Shown here: positions 45,272-57,602 of the stretch, one piece after another
Position numbering within the stretch: the first letter of the stretch is position 1
How the letters are laid out: each line of letters begins with the position of its first letter
Assembly: GCF_963678635.1 (NCBI RefSeq)
Contig: NC_087063.1
Coordinates: 47,736,684-47,800,683, forward strand
Origin: Symsagittifera roscoffensis
Lineage: Eukaryota; Xenacoelomorpha; Acoela; Convolutidae
Length of the DNA: 64,000 bases
Direction of reading: 5' to 3'
Notes under the pieces: model-generated
Databases searched by the model: none
What the model saw: the letters and a program-made list of their open reading frames with translations, nothing else
Told to the model about the DNA's origin: nothing
Made by a program: the position numbers and the translations under genes

Positions 45272-46977
45272 GTATGAATGTATGTATGTTGTATTTATGT
45301 GTACGTATGTAAGTGCATGGTTATGTAGGTTTGGTTAGTTATATGATGGTGAGTGTAAGTAATAGCTTATGGTAAGCCACAAACCAAAACAGGAGTCCAA
45401 TTACCACGGAAACCACAAATTAAACTAAGACTGGCCTGTTTGCAGTATATAATATTCTGAAAAATTTCTATAACATTCTAGATTCTACTTGATAAATTTT
45501 TAAAAGTTGATAAGAAGAACACCATTATTTATTTTTCTTTTTTTTTCGATTCCAATTGTACAAAAAAGCAGCTCAGAAAATGTTTTCTTGTCACCAAACA
45601 TTTTTGTTTCTAATGTATGTTTCTGAATCAACGATTTCGAAAAATTTACATAATAAAACGATTGTCTACCAAATTCAAATTATTCCTTTATTCATTGTTC
45701 AACGATAATTGATTAATTAGATAGCTAGTTTGTTTTTTGTTTTAGATGAAAACGATGGAATTTGTTTGCGGCCTTTGTCCGAAGAAATATACGTCGATTG
45801 AATGATCATCTTCTGAAATTTCACAAAACATTGTCAAGGAAAGCAGCAAATTACAGCTGTGGAGTATGCTCAAAACAGTTTGTGAGATCTCATAATGTTC
45901 TCCGCCACCTCCGAGAAAACCACATCTCAACGAAACCAAAAAAAAATAGATTTATTGTGATATGGTTTTTCGAAACGTACAAGAACTACCAAAACACGTT
46001 GCAGATCATCATGACATACCTGTCCCAAATTCGTCTCAGTTGAAGTTTAGTACCGGTCAGCATGCTGCTAGATTTTTCTTCCAGACCCACAGACTGAATT
46101 TTCAAAATCAATTGTATGAATGTATGAATGTATGTATGAATGTATGTATGTTGTATTTATGTGTACGTATGTAAGTGCATGGTTATGTAGGTTTGGTTAG
46201 TTATATGATGGTGAGTGTAAGTGATAGCTTATGGTAAGCCACAAACCAAAACAGGAGTCCAATTACCACGGAAACCACAAATTAAACTAAGACTGGCCTG
46301 TTTGCAGTATATAATATTCTGAAAAATTTCTATAACATTCTAGATTCTACTTGATAAATTTTTAAAAGTTGATAAGAAGAACACCATTCTTTATTTTTCT
46401 TTTTTTTTCGATTCCAATTGTACGAAAAAGCAGCTCAGAAAATGTTTTCTTGTCACCAAACATTTTTGTTTCTAATGTATGTTTCTGAATCAACGATTTC
46501 GAAAAATTTACATAATAAAACGATTGTCTACCAAATTCAAATTATTCCTTTATTCATTGTTCAACGATAATTGATTAATTAGATAACTAGTTTGTTTTTT
46601 GTTTTAGGTGAAAACGATGGAGTTTGTTTGCGGCCTTTGTCCGAAGAAATATACGTCGATTGAATGATCATCTTCTGAAATTTCACAAAACATTGTCAAG
46701 GAAAGCAGCAAATTACAGCTGTGGAGTATGCTCAAAACAGTTTGTGAGATCTCATAATGTTCTCCGCCACCTCCGAGAAAACCACATCTCAACGAAACCA
46801 AAAAAAAAAATAGATTTATGGTGATATGGTTTTTCGAAACGTACAAGAACTACCAAAACACGTTGCAGATCATCATGACATACCTGTCCCAAATTCGTCT
46901 CAGTTGAAGTTTAGTACCGGTCAGCAAGCTGCTAGATTTTTCTTCCAGACCCACAGACTGAATTTTCAAAATCAATT
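45272..46977 (+). repeat. Recent tandem duplication, about 862-bp unit
   Basis: 45275-46113 and 46136-46977 are nearly identical, each running from the degenerate ATGT repeat through non-coding DNA into the zinc-finger start of the polymerase gene. The junction lies in ATGT-type sequence. The second unit continues into the rest of the gene; the first stops at CAAAATCAATT. Confidence 0.92.
45746..46111 (+). pseudogene. Duplicated N-terminal zinc-finger part of the polymerase gene
   Basis: A frame from ATG 45746 (or 45755) gives a C2H2-like finger start (FVCGLCPKKY), then a frame change near 45799, then the rest of that finger (RLNDHLLKFH) and a second complete finger (YSCGVCSKQF..HLRENH). A third decayed finger-like stretch (VFRNVQELPKHVADHH) follows in another frame after an A run. 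A 3' splice-like TTTGTTTTAG lies just before the first ATG. It ends abruptly at the duplication junction. It is a non-functional partial copy of the gene starting at 46608. Confidence 0.75.
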
Positions 46978-49900
46978 AGATCTTAGCTCCTTGATGGGTG
47001 TTTACAAAGTTGACATTCATGGTTTCATCCAAAAGAATCTATCAGAGCTTGAACCAATTAAGCTCCAATTTTCAGCTTTTGCTAATCTTGTTAAGCCAAT
47101 TGAAGAAACAAACATTTAGATCACGCAAGCAGCAAGCAGCACTGCAAAAGATATATTTATCGAACTGGATGACAATGACTAACACTCAATAGTTGACCAA
47201 ACGATAAGCACGCTTCAAATTTTCTACAGCTTTGGGACTAAGTTTATTCTTAGCTCTCCTGAACATCTGGATGTTAACATTAATCTATACAAAGCAATTA
47301 GAGGAAGCAATTATCTTGCGAAACCTGTACTGTTCAAAAACAATAGCTTCCTTTTAAACATTAAAAACAAGTATCAGCATTGCTTCATTAATGCAATACT
47401 GGCAGCATTGAATCCAGATAATGTTAAAAACCAACAGAACGCGTATAGCTGCAAAAAATTCTGTCAGCTCGTCTTTGATGAATTTAATTACTCAATGGCA
47501 ATACGTGACATTCCTCGCATTGAAAAAATCAACAACCTGTCCCTAAATTTTTTTGGTTTAAAAAAAAAAAAACAAATTCCTCCCCTTTATTTGTCAAATA
47601 TTAGTTGCAAAATAATCAGTTTACTTCTTTTTTCTGATATAGTAACTTTTCATTACTGTCATATTACAAATTTTTTTGCTTTCACATTTAAAAATCTACG
47701 AACCGAAAAAGTTTTGTGTCCGTTGTCTCGATGGTTTTTGTTCATAAAAACTGCTTGAAGATCATACGACCCTCTGTGGAGAACATGATGCAGTAACAAT
47801 CAAAATGCCTCCAAAAGGGAGCAAAGTCCGCTTCCAAAACTGGCATTAATCATGTAAGAGCCCATTTTTCATCTATGCGGTTACAGAAGCAATATGTCAA
47901 AAGCTTGCTGGTTCTAAACCTAACCCCAATAAAAGAGCGACAACCAAGGTTGAAGAGAAAACGCCTTTCTTTATTGGATCTCTGTTAGTTGATAGAGCAT
48001 CTGGAAATTCAAAATATGAATCCTTCCGCGGTCCCAAATTTATAGGTATTTTTTCAATTACTTATCTACAAAAGCAGCTGAATTGTCTCAGACAAAACAA
48101 AAGTTTCAGAATTTAGTCATTTCAGATGAAAAACGTCAACAATTGCTAGCAGAATCAATGATTTTTGTCGTTTGGAATGAAACACTGGATGAAACAAAAT
48201 TATTCATCAGGATCATACAACTGGCAAAATTCTAGGAGTAGCACATAGCTTCTGCAACTTGAAATTGCGTACTTAATCATTCACTCTCATTTTCTTTCAC
48301 TATATAGGCCGTTGTCATTCACATCACTTGATCAGCAACCTCAACTTGAAAGAAAACGAGAGTATTTAACTATTTTGCCATGTACCGATGAATACTATTT
48401 GTCATTCAGCTTATATGTGCCGATGGGCCAGTACATTGCATAGGGAGGAGTTGTTAAAACAAAACCAAAAGAGATGAGTTTACTTGATAGTTTTAGGTTC
48501 CTGTCTGAAAGTTTAGATTGTCTTTCTAAGTCATTAACTGATTTTGACTTCAATATTCTGAGAGAACGCTTTCCAGATGATTCGAAAATTGTTTTACTGA
48601 GGCAAAAGGGATATAACCTTAACTACTACATTGATTCCTTTGAAAAGTTCAATAAAAACAAGTTGCCTAGTTTTTGTGCAAGCAAAGAAGACGTAGAGAC
48701 TGCCAAAGAGGTTTGGAAGACATTTCAATGAGAAAACATTGTTAATTACAATCATTTGTATTTAAAGTGTGATACAGCTGATATTTTTGGAAAACTCCGA
48801 AACTTGTTCAAAGACACATTTGATCTAGACCCAACGTACTACTACAGAGCGCCAAATCTAATTTGGGACGCAACGCTTAAAACAACAAAATCAGAGCTGG
48901 ATTTGCTCACCGATTTTGATATGCTACTATATCGCGAAAAAAAAACTTTTCGCGGAGGTCTTAACGGTATTGGCGAGAAGCGATACGTGAAGGCTAACAA
49001 CCCCTATCTAACTGATTACGATTCAAATACCCGCTACCTATGCTTTGTTTCCGGATGTTGTGAATCTTTACTGAGGATCATTGACCAAGAAAACGCCTAC
49101 GGATAATTTCAAATGGGTTGAAAAAACACTCGACGAGATTCTGCAGGCATCTGATGAGAGCAAAAGTAGTTACTTTGTCATGGTTGATTTGCTGTATCCC
49201 CAAAATCTACACGAATCTCATAATGATTTTCCATTGGCTTCAGAAAAAATGATAATTGATAATGAATCTTTATCTACTTATCAAAAAAGGCTCATTACTA
49301 ATCCCGATCAAACAAAAAACTAATGGAGATTCATTTTGGTAAGAACAAATGTTTGTGTCATTACTCAATGCTGAAAATCCTGATTCAGCAAATACGTAAA
49401 GTAACAAACATTCTAAAAGTACTCCAGTTTGATCAATCGAACTCATGGCGGTTTACATAGACTCGAACACGAAAACGCGTCCACAAAACTCAGACTTTGA
49501 CAAAAAAAATCTTTTATCATTTTAACAGTTCATGTTTCGGCAAAACAATGGAGGATTTCAGACGGAGGAAAAAGTTGATTATGGTTAGCGATGAAGAGCA
49601 TGTGTTGTTCTCTTGAACCAAATTCAACTTCAATAAATTCAAAACAAAGACAATTTGATCAAGAAGACAATTATTTGGAACAAACCCACTTATATTAGCG
49701 CAGCTATTTTGCAAGTTTACAAATTTTCTTATGAAAAAATTGTTTTGTTGTTTAGCAAAATTGCACAAATGCTTTACAAGGACATTGACTCTTTCTTCTA
49801 AGAAATCAAAACTGGAGACGCTTATAAAGATTTACTGAAAATGAAAGAAAGCATGGATTTCAGTTTTTATCCAAAGAACCATTTTCTATTCGATGATTCC

Positions 49901-50093
49901 AATCAAAAAGTACTCCTGAAACTGTCAGGTGAATTGAATGCATGCATTTTTTTCGGAAGCAGTTTTCTTAAACCAAAAACTTATTCAATTTTCTACAAAG
50001 ATAGTGAAAACCTAATGACGAAACAAATCCCTAAAGGAGTGAACGGAACAATGAAAGCCACTCTTCCCGTTTTTAGGATTCAAAAAATCTGAT
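46608..50093 (+). pseudogene. Protein-primed family B DNA polymerase pseudogene (Polinton/adintovirus-like)
   Basis: The order of conserved parts matches the protein-primed PolB of Polinton/Maverick and related elements. C2H2 fingers are at 46620-46890. Next come HCFINAILAALNPDN (about 47375) with IPRIEKINNLSLNFFG, a Cys/His motif (HTTLCGEH, about 47770), and FIYAVTEA at the place of exonuclease motif I with its Asp lost. Then follow TTGK.LGVAHSFCNLK (about 48220), LDSFRFLSESLDCLSK, YYYRAPNLIWDATLK, FRGGLNGIGEKRYVKANNP and VDLLYPQNLHESHNDFPLA. The polymerase motif reads YKDIDS (49775-49792), where YxDTDS is usual. SYPK-like and PKTYSIFYKD segments close it. More than ten stops and frameshifts make it dead. 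The C-terminus is deleted here but survives in the downstream repeats at 53794 and 56771. Confidence 0.85.
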
Positions 50094-50148
50094 CGTTTTC
50101 AGTATTTGCACGGTTATTACTATTATACATAATCATTGATGAGTAATT

Positions 50149-50495
50149 TGGAACCAAATTAAAATTAATTTTATAACAAAATATATTCTTGATAAAACTA
50201 TCTCTATAAGACTACTTACTAGTCAATCATGATCCATAAGTAACACTGACATTTAATAGTAGTGTCAAAACTACTTGTAGGTTCAGCAGCAGACAACTTG
50301 AATAAACCTTGGAAGACACTCGTTTTCCTTTGGAACAAGTTCCATAAACCTAACCGGCAAAACAAGTATACACTAGATCTATTGACGCTAAGAGCTATAA
50401 GAGTAAGATTAAGATAAATATTTGACTAAGAAGTTGCACGCATCCGAATATAAGATGACGAACAGACGGTGTAGCCTACCTCTGGCTTAAACTCA
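50149..50495 (+). repeat. Family B LTR, copy B1 (347 bp)
   Basis: TGGAACC start and ACTCA end, related to the family A LTR, with the same TATAAGAGTAAG block. It has CATCCGAATATAAG, lacking eight or so bases present in B2. Confidence 0.88.
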
Positions 50496-50497
50496 TC

Positions 50498-50507
50498 TGG
50501 TGCGACC
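50498..50507 (+). other. Primer-binding site candidate, B1
   Basis: TGGTGCGACC two bases after the LTR, as in A2, B2 (54984-54993) and B3 (57948-57957). Confidence 0.6.
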
Positions 50508-51831
50508 AAAAGTCTCGAACAAGACCTCCTAGTAAACTTAGATTTAGCAAACTAGAATTATAAATAAGACCAAAATAAAAAATTACAAAGTAGCAAACGT
50601 TAGATGGCATAGACATTTCAATATAAAAGTCTCTATATCTCAATAAATCTCATATATTTCAAACAATAGAACAAATACCAGGTCAAAGTCTGAACAGCGG
50701 ACCAAGCTTCTACATGGTGGTACGACGCAAACCATAAAAAGTATTTGCCTTCAGAATCCTCCATGAAGTAGATTTTCATTCCCTGACATAAAAATACTTG
50801 AAGCTAAAATTCTAATCTTCTAGCAATAAACTTCTCGGTGCTACCCATAATAGGGACTATGACAAAAATATACAAAAGTTGTTGCTTTCAAAAATTCTGC
50901 AGTAACTTTTATTTGAAAACTTTTGTCAAGTTAAAATTCAATAAAAAATACAAAAAATAGTTAGTAATAAATTTAATGTTAATTTTATCAAACTTTTAAA
51001 GAGTTTCTTGCTTCTCAAGGAATCGTTTTTCGGTTCTTCATCTTTGCATCTTCATCTAAAACTTAAATTTTTGTATTCAAAACTAATATCAACTAAAATC
51101 ATGAACCTAAAGTCAAATTTTTAAAATTTTAAATCTTTTTTTAACTTAAATTTTGCAAACCAAAAAGTATCAAGGCCTATCCTTGCTTTTCGATAATTAA
51201 AATTTCCCTTAAAACAAGGTCATCAGGGTTTTCCTTGATCTTTAAATTTTACATTAAATTAAGGTTTTTTCATTTAAATAATTCGATCATCAAAGCTTCA
51301 CTTGGATCAACCAGTACAACTTTGCTCTCCCCGCCTCATAGTTAAAAAGTGTCTAACAACCTCAAACGTTATTCACTCTCCAGCCCTTATCAAAGAACCA
51401 GGACTGATAGAAATTTTTGAAAAACTAACCTTTATAATTAGAATAAATAGAGAAGAAGTTCGGTTACTCATCCCTCACTTGAGCCCTTTCTCTTTGTGAC
51501 CCAGGCAGAAATACATTATAATAATTAGTAAGTTTAATAATAGTTTCTATTGATATACTTGTGTACTAATTATATCTGAACCATGTGGATTGTTTACAAT
51601 CCTCCAACCCCCGCTCACAAAATCAAAACCCTAAGTAGGTTTAGGTAAATTTTCCTAAAACAATTCTTAGCCACCGAGAAAGTAATACATCATTCTTACG
51701 AATTGATATTATCTCTCTGCAACCCGGCAAAATTGACAATCTATGCCTCAAGTTTTCAAAAAACTTAAGAACTAACATTTTACAAAACAAAGTTCTAACA
51801 ACAAGATTTTGCACCCATCATCCTTTACCTT
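50508..51831 (+). other. Untranslated leader of B1
   Basis: It aligns with the B3 leader (57958-59286) and loosely with that of A2. The remains of the short leader ORF are near 50600-50780. There is no intact coding frame. Confidence 0.5.
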
Positions 51832-53793
51832 ATGTCAAGAGATATTTTAGGCAGTAAATAAAAATTAATACTCCATACAGACAGACCATAAGGTATATCA
51901 GATCTAAAAGACAAACAAGAAAAAAGACAAAAAAAGCAAAACAAAAACAAGTTATTAATCAAAGATTTTCAAAAACATGTTAAGCAGTTTCGGAATCAGA
52001 TACATTACAACACAGGAATTTAAGGACCTAAAAGAATAAATGACAAAACTAACCGAAGAAACGGCCAAATTTTTTTTTCTGAATCAGAATCCACAAACTC
52101 ATCATCAGTAAAAAGTAAACGCAGAATAAAAAAATCATTGATTCGTAAGCCAGTATGACTCTGTAATTGGAATCAACATGAAAGACATATTGCAAGTTAC
52201 ACATTAACAGGAATAAAACACAAAGTGATTCAATACGACGAAAGTTTGGACGATGACTCTATACTTCCCTCTGTCATCCATCCTAAAGTAATCCCGTTAG
52301 TGGACAAGTGCAGTTTTGTCATAATTTAATTGAAAATTTAGTCAAAAAACGAAATAGCCCGTGTAAGCAGGAATTTCACAAACAAGTTAGAAGGCAAATA
52401 CTTGATCACTTTCTTAAAGGCATCTGTAATATCACTTCATTTTACAACATATTCAGTTTTGAAATTTTGCCATCAAAAATAAATCAAACTTCTTATCAAA
52501 TACGAACAGATGACATTTAAATAGACTTCTCAAAGTTTTCACAGAATATATTAAAAATATACAACATCAAAATTCACAAAGAGTAACTTCATTTTTTACA
52601 TATGATGTTTTCGCTATTATTTATAGTTATATATCTATATTAGAACCAAAAAAAGTATTAAATGAATCACCACCTCAAAAAACTCGACATGCAACTGTAA
52701 GAAAAGAAACTAACCTTTTCTCGCATTTTCTAGATACTATTCGTGAAAGACTCACTGATAACGATTAATCATAAAAAGTAAAACATGATCTACAACGAAA
52801 TCTAGTAAGGTTCTTATTAGACTATTTTGTTCACAACTTATATTTCTTTTCAACATCAAGAAAGAGTTTCCCACCACAAACTTCAGACGATGAAACTATA
52901 TTAGCACACCAAACAGATTATTTTTGGGACCATGAATGGTGTTATCTCCTAACTATCAACATCACCACTAACATTTCAAATGCAACAACCGCCACTGATT
53001 TGTACAAAAAGATAGTTCAACAGTAAAACTACTCACTATTGATGCAACACCCTTAATTTATAACATATTGTTTTACGATAGAACAGGATTTAATAGTTTG
53101 AATTCAACATTTACCATACACAAGAAACTCTTAATTCAATTGGAATCATCACACAACAAGATATCCAAATTCCATCACATTTTATAATTGAAGAAGTAAT
53201 TGAGACAAGGCCTACAAGAACATAACAGAGCCTTTTCCTATTCACCCAACACTTAATTCACCATAAAATGAAAAAACTCCATTTCCACAAACAACAATTC
53301 AATCAACAGTAGGATCATCCGTTGTTACAAAAAATTCACAAACAGATTATCAAACATATAGACCAATAACCAAATCCACGGCAATCAAACGAACAGTAAC
53401 CCGCAAATAGAAAAAAAATTTTAAATCACAATGATGACTTTTTTTGGAAACAATACCATAAATAAACCAATCGCAAAATCTTTTCGCACAACACGTTATC
53501 AAAATTAATCAAAAATAGAAAATTAAAATAACCAAACACCACAACGAGCTCCTCAATCAATTTTACTTAATGAAAAACAAAAATTTACAAGAGACCGTAG
53601 TGAAAATTACCCATTTTTTCATCAAAACATTATTCCCACTAACAAACAATTCACAAGAAATCAACCACGCTATTCTGAAGCGGAAAACTCGGCATCATCT
53701 ATTAAAAAAGTCCAATCTTAAAACCCCATAAACACCCAAATTTATCAACCCAATCAAATGCAAATTGAAATTCTTTTACCATATTAAGAAAAC
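51832..53793 (+). pseudogene. gag: Gag N-terminal remnant, copy B1
   Basis: The start ATG 51832 is placed by the shared CCTTATGTCA context. The frame matches the Gag N-terminal region of A2 in pieces (for example CKQEFHKQVRRQILDHFLKG against A2 at 8485-8555, and TDDI). Many stops and frameshifts occur within each few hundred bases. It is cut off at 53793 by the tandem duplication junction, before the capsid region. It is non-functional. Confidence 0.7.
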
Positions 53794-54055
53794 GGAAGCA
53801 GTTTTCTTTAACCAAAAACCTATTCATTTTTCTACAAAGATAGTGAAAACCTACTGACGAAACAAAGCCCTAAAGGAGTGAACGGAACAATGAAAGCCAC
53901 TTTTTACCAAGATCGTTTTAATTCAATTCTAATTGGTACAAAAAGTATACGAATTGATATGAGAACAATCAGAAGTTAAAACCACGCAATTTCGGTTGAA
54001 GAAGTCAACCAAATTGCTCTGTCGCCCTTTGACAAAAAACGGTTTGACGCAGAAG
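53794..54055 (+). pseudogene. C-terminal fragment of the family B DNA polymerase (unit 2)
   Basis: It starts in the middle of the PKTYS..YKDSENL segment also found at 49955 and continues past the point where the main pseudogene is deleted: KATFYQDRF, RIDMRTIRS and the terminal LSPFDKKRF (54018-54044), typical of the C-terminus of these polymerases. It has an in-frame stop after RIDMRTIRS. It is a duplicated relic with no start of its own. Confidence 0.75.
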
Positions 54056-54626
54056 CGGTTATTTTTCCAGTGGTTATTTGCAATAATTTCCAGTGGTAAT
54101 TTGCAATTATCATGTTCAACTTAAAAACCCCTGCCTTTTTTTAAGATCGCACTTTTCAAGGTTTCGTTTTTGAAAACTTGGAAAAATGTATTGAAAAAAA
54201 AACAATTTCTTCAAATCGATCTGAAAGAAAAACAACCAAATTGAAAGCTACTAAAATTGAAAATTATCATTGATCATGATGGTTTAAAGATGGCATTTCT
54301 TGCCTGGATAAAAAACTATATTATACTCCATTTTTTTAATATTGAATTCGGTTTTTTTTTTCACTTTTGTTGACACTGATAACGAAAATTAACTATAATG
54401 AGTTTTCATTTATCAAAATCCAATGCGAGATGATTTCGCTACAATGCTACAAAAAATGATGATTGAATGCCGTGTCCTATCAAAGACAAGGCGTGGACAA
54501 AAATTTTGGGGCATGCTAAGTTGTTCCAATATTTTTTTCAAAAACCGTTCTTAGGATTCAAAAAATCTGCTCGTTTTCAGTAATTGCACGGTTATTACTG
54601 TTAAACATAATCATTGATGAGTAGTT
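54056..54626 (+). repeat. Flank between polymerase tail and LTR B2
   Basis: Non-coding DNA that includes, from about 54300, the dispersed repeat also seen at 35590-35950. It is duplicated at 57036-57602. Confidence 0.7.
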
Positions 54627-54981
54627 TGGAACCAAATTAAAATTATTTTATAACAAATTATATTCTTGATAAAACTATCCCTATAAGACTACTTACTAGT
54701 CAATCATGATCCATAAGTAACACTGACATTTATTATTAGTGTCGAAACTACTTGAAGGTTCAGCACCAGAACAACTTGAATAAACCTTGGAAGACACTCG
54801 TTCTCCTTTGGAACAAGTTCCATAAACCTAACCGGCAAAACAAGTATACACTAGTTCTTTTGAGGCTGAGAGCTATAAGAGTAAGATTAAGATAAATATT
54901 TGACTAAGAAGTTGCACTCATATATCCGGCCGAATATAAGATGACGAAGAGACGGTGTAGCCTACCTGTGGCTTAAACTCA
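54627..54981 (+). repeat. Family B LTR, copy B2 (355 bp)
   Basis: TGGAACC to ACTCA. It keeps TATATCCGGCCGAATATAAG, closer to family A here than B1 and B3 are. A primer site follows at 54984-54993. Confidence 0.88.
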
Positions 54982-54993
54982 TCTGGTGCGACC

Positions 54994-56770
54994 AAAAGTC
55001 TCGACCAAGACCTCCTAGTAAACTTAGATTTAGCAAACTAGAATTATAAATAAGACCAAAATAAAAATTACAAAGTAGCAAACGTTAGATGGCATAGACA
55101 ATTTAATAGAAATGTCTCTATATCTCAATAGTTCTCATATAATTCAAACAATAGAACAAATACCAGGTCAAATTCTGAACAGCGAACCAAGCGTCTACAT
55201 GATGGTACGACGCAAAACCATAAAAATTATTTGCCTTCAGAATCCACCATGAAGAAGATTTTTTTCCCTGACATGAAAATACTTGAAGCTAAAATTCTAA
55301 TTTTCTAGCAATAAATTTCTCGATGCTACTCATAATAAGGACTATGACAAAAATATACAAAAGTTATTGCTTTCAAAAAGTCTGCAGTAACTTTTATTTG
55401 AAAACTTTTGTAAAATTAAAAATCAATAAAAAATACGAAAAAAAAGTTAGTAATAAATTTAATGTTAATTTTATCAAATTTTTAAAAAGTTTCTTGCTTC
55501 TCAAGGAATCGTTTTTCACTTCTTCATCTTTGCTTCTTCATCTAAAACTTAATTTTTTGTATTCCAAAACTAATATCAACTAAAATCATGAACCTAAAGT
55601 CAAAATTTTAAAATTTTAAATCTTTTTTTAACTTAAATTTTGCAAATCAAAAAGTATCAAGACCCATCCTTGCTTTTAGATACTATTCGTGAAAGACTCA
55701 CTGATAACGAAATATCATAAAAAGTAAAACATGATCTGCAACGAAACCTAATAAGGTTCATATTAGACTATTTTGTTCACAACTTAATTTTCCTATTAAG
55801 TTGTGGTGGGAAACTCTTTCTTTTCAACATCAAGAAAGAATTTCCCACCACAAACTTCAGAGGATGAAACTATATTAGCACACCAAACAGATTGTTTTTG
55901 GGACCATGAATGGTGTTATCTCCTAACTATCAACATATCACCACTTATATTTCAAATGCAGCAACCGCCACTGATTTGTACACAAAGATAGTTCAACAGT
56001 AAAACTACTCACTATTGATGCAACACCCTTAATTTATAACACAATGTTTTACGATAGAACAGGATTTAATAGTTTGAATTCAACATTTACCATACACAAG
56101 AAACTCTTATTTCAATTGGAATCATCACACAACAAGCTATTCAATTTCCATCACATTTCATAATTGAAGAAGTAATTGAGACAAGGCCTACAAGAACATA
56201 ACAGGGCCTTTTCCTATTCACCCAACACTTAATTCACCATAAAATGAAAAAACTCCATTTCCACAAACAACAATCCAATCAACAGTAGGATCATCCGTTG
56301 TTACAAAAAAATCACAAATAGATTATCAAACATATAGACCAATAACCAAATCCACGGCAATCAAACGAACAGTAACCCGGAAATAGAAATAGTTTTTCAA
56401 ATCACAATGATGACTTTTTTTTGGAAACAATACCATAAATAAACCAATCGCAAAATCTTTTCGCACAACAGGTTATCAAAATTTTTCAAAAGTACAATAT
56501 TAAAATAACCAAATACAACAATGAGCTCCTCAATCAATTTTACCTAATGAAAAACAAAAAACTACTAGAGACCGTAGTGAAAATTACCCATTTTTTCATC
56601 AAAACAAAATTCCCACAATTAAACAATTCACAAGAAATCAAACACGTTTTTCTGAAGGGGAAAACTCGACATCATCTATTATTAAAGTCCAATCACAAAA
56701 CCCCTTAAACACCCAAATTTATCAACCCAATCAAATGCAAATTGAAATTCCTTTACCATATTAAGAAAAC
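54994..56770 (+). pseudogene. gag: Leader and deleted gag remnant, copy B2
   Basis: The leader runs to about 55675 and then jumps, through a deletion of about 1.5 kb, to the gag segment starting AGATACTATTCGTGAAAGAC. At 55795-55855 a short inverted insertion makes a hairpin (GTGGTGGGAAACTCTTTCTT and its complement), which B1 and B3 lack. The rest matches B1 to the common junction at 56770. No coding frame survives; the 86-codon frame at 55323 is in the leader and is not a Gag frame. Confidence 0.7.
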
Positions 56771-57035
56771 GGAAGCAGTTTTCTTAAACCAAAAACCTAT
56801 TCATTTTTCTACAAAGATAGTGAAAACCTATTGACGAAACAAAGCCCTAAAGGAGAGAACGGAACAATGAAAGCCACTCTTCACCAAGATTGTTTTATTT
56901 CAGTTCTAATTGATACAAAAAGTATACGAACTGATATGAGAACAATCAGAAGTTAAAACCACCCAATTTCGGTTGAAGAAGTCAACAAAATTGCTCTGTC
57001 GCCCTTTGACAAAAAACGGTTTGAAGCAGAAGTGG
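56771..57035 (+). pseudogene. C-terminal fragment of the family B DNA polymerase (unit 3)
   Basis: A second duplicate of the polymerase tail, same extent as 53794-54055, ending LSPFDKKRF at about 56995-57021. It is close to unit 2 but with private changes. Confidence 0.75.
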
Positions 57036-57602
57036 TTATTTTTCCAGTGGTTATTTGCAATACTTTCCAGTGGTATTTTGCAATTATCATGTTCAACTTA
57101 AAAACCCCTGCCTTTTTTTAAGATCGCACTTTTCAAGGTTTCGTTTTTGAAAACATGGAAAAATGTATTGAAAAAAAAACATTTTCCTCAAATCGAACTG
57201 AAAGAAAAAAAACCAAATTGAAAGCTACTAAAATTGAAAATTATAATTGATCATGATGGTTTAAAGATGGCATTTCTTGCCTGGATAAAAAATTATATTA
57301 TACTTCATTTTTTTTTAAAATGAATTCGTTTTTTTTTCACTTTTGTTGACACTGATAATGAAAATTAACTATAATGAGTTTTCATTTATCAAACTCCAAT
57401 GCGAGATGATTTCGCTACTATGATACAAAAAATGATGATTGAATGCCGTGTCCTATCAAAGACAAGGCGTGGACAAAAATTTTGGGGCATGCTAAGTTGT
57501 TCCAATATTTTTTTCAAAAACCGTTTTTAGGATTCAAAAAGTCTGATCGTTCTCAGTATTTGCACGGTTATTACTGTTATACATAATCCTTGATGAGTAG
57601 TT
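57036..57602 (+). repeat. Flank between polymerase tail and LTR B3
   Basis: Duplicate of 54056-54626, containing the dispersed repeat of 35590-35950 from about 57270. Confidence 0.7.

Larger units (their letters stand above)
49955..57602 (+). repeat. Tandem array: polymerase tail + flank + family B LTR + gag part
   Basis: Unit 1 is 49955-53793, unit 2 is 53794-56770, and unit 3 starts at 56771 and runs on into a longer element. All start GGAAGCAGTTTTCTT inside the polymerase gene. Units 1 and 2 end at the same gag position with the same short filler (ATTAAGAAAAC). Unit 1 lacks about 600 bases of polymerase tail and flank. Unit 2 lacks about 1.5 kb of leader and gag. Confidence 0.85.
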
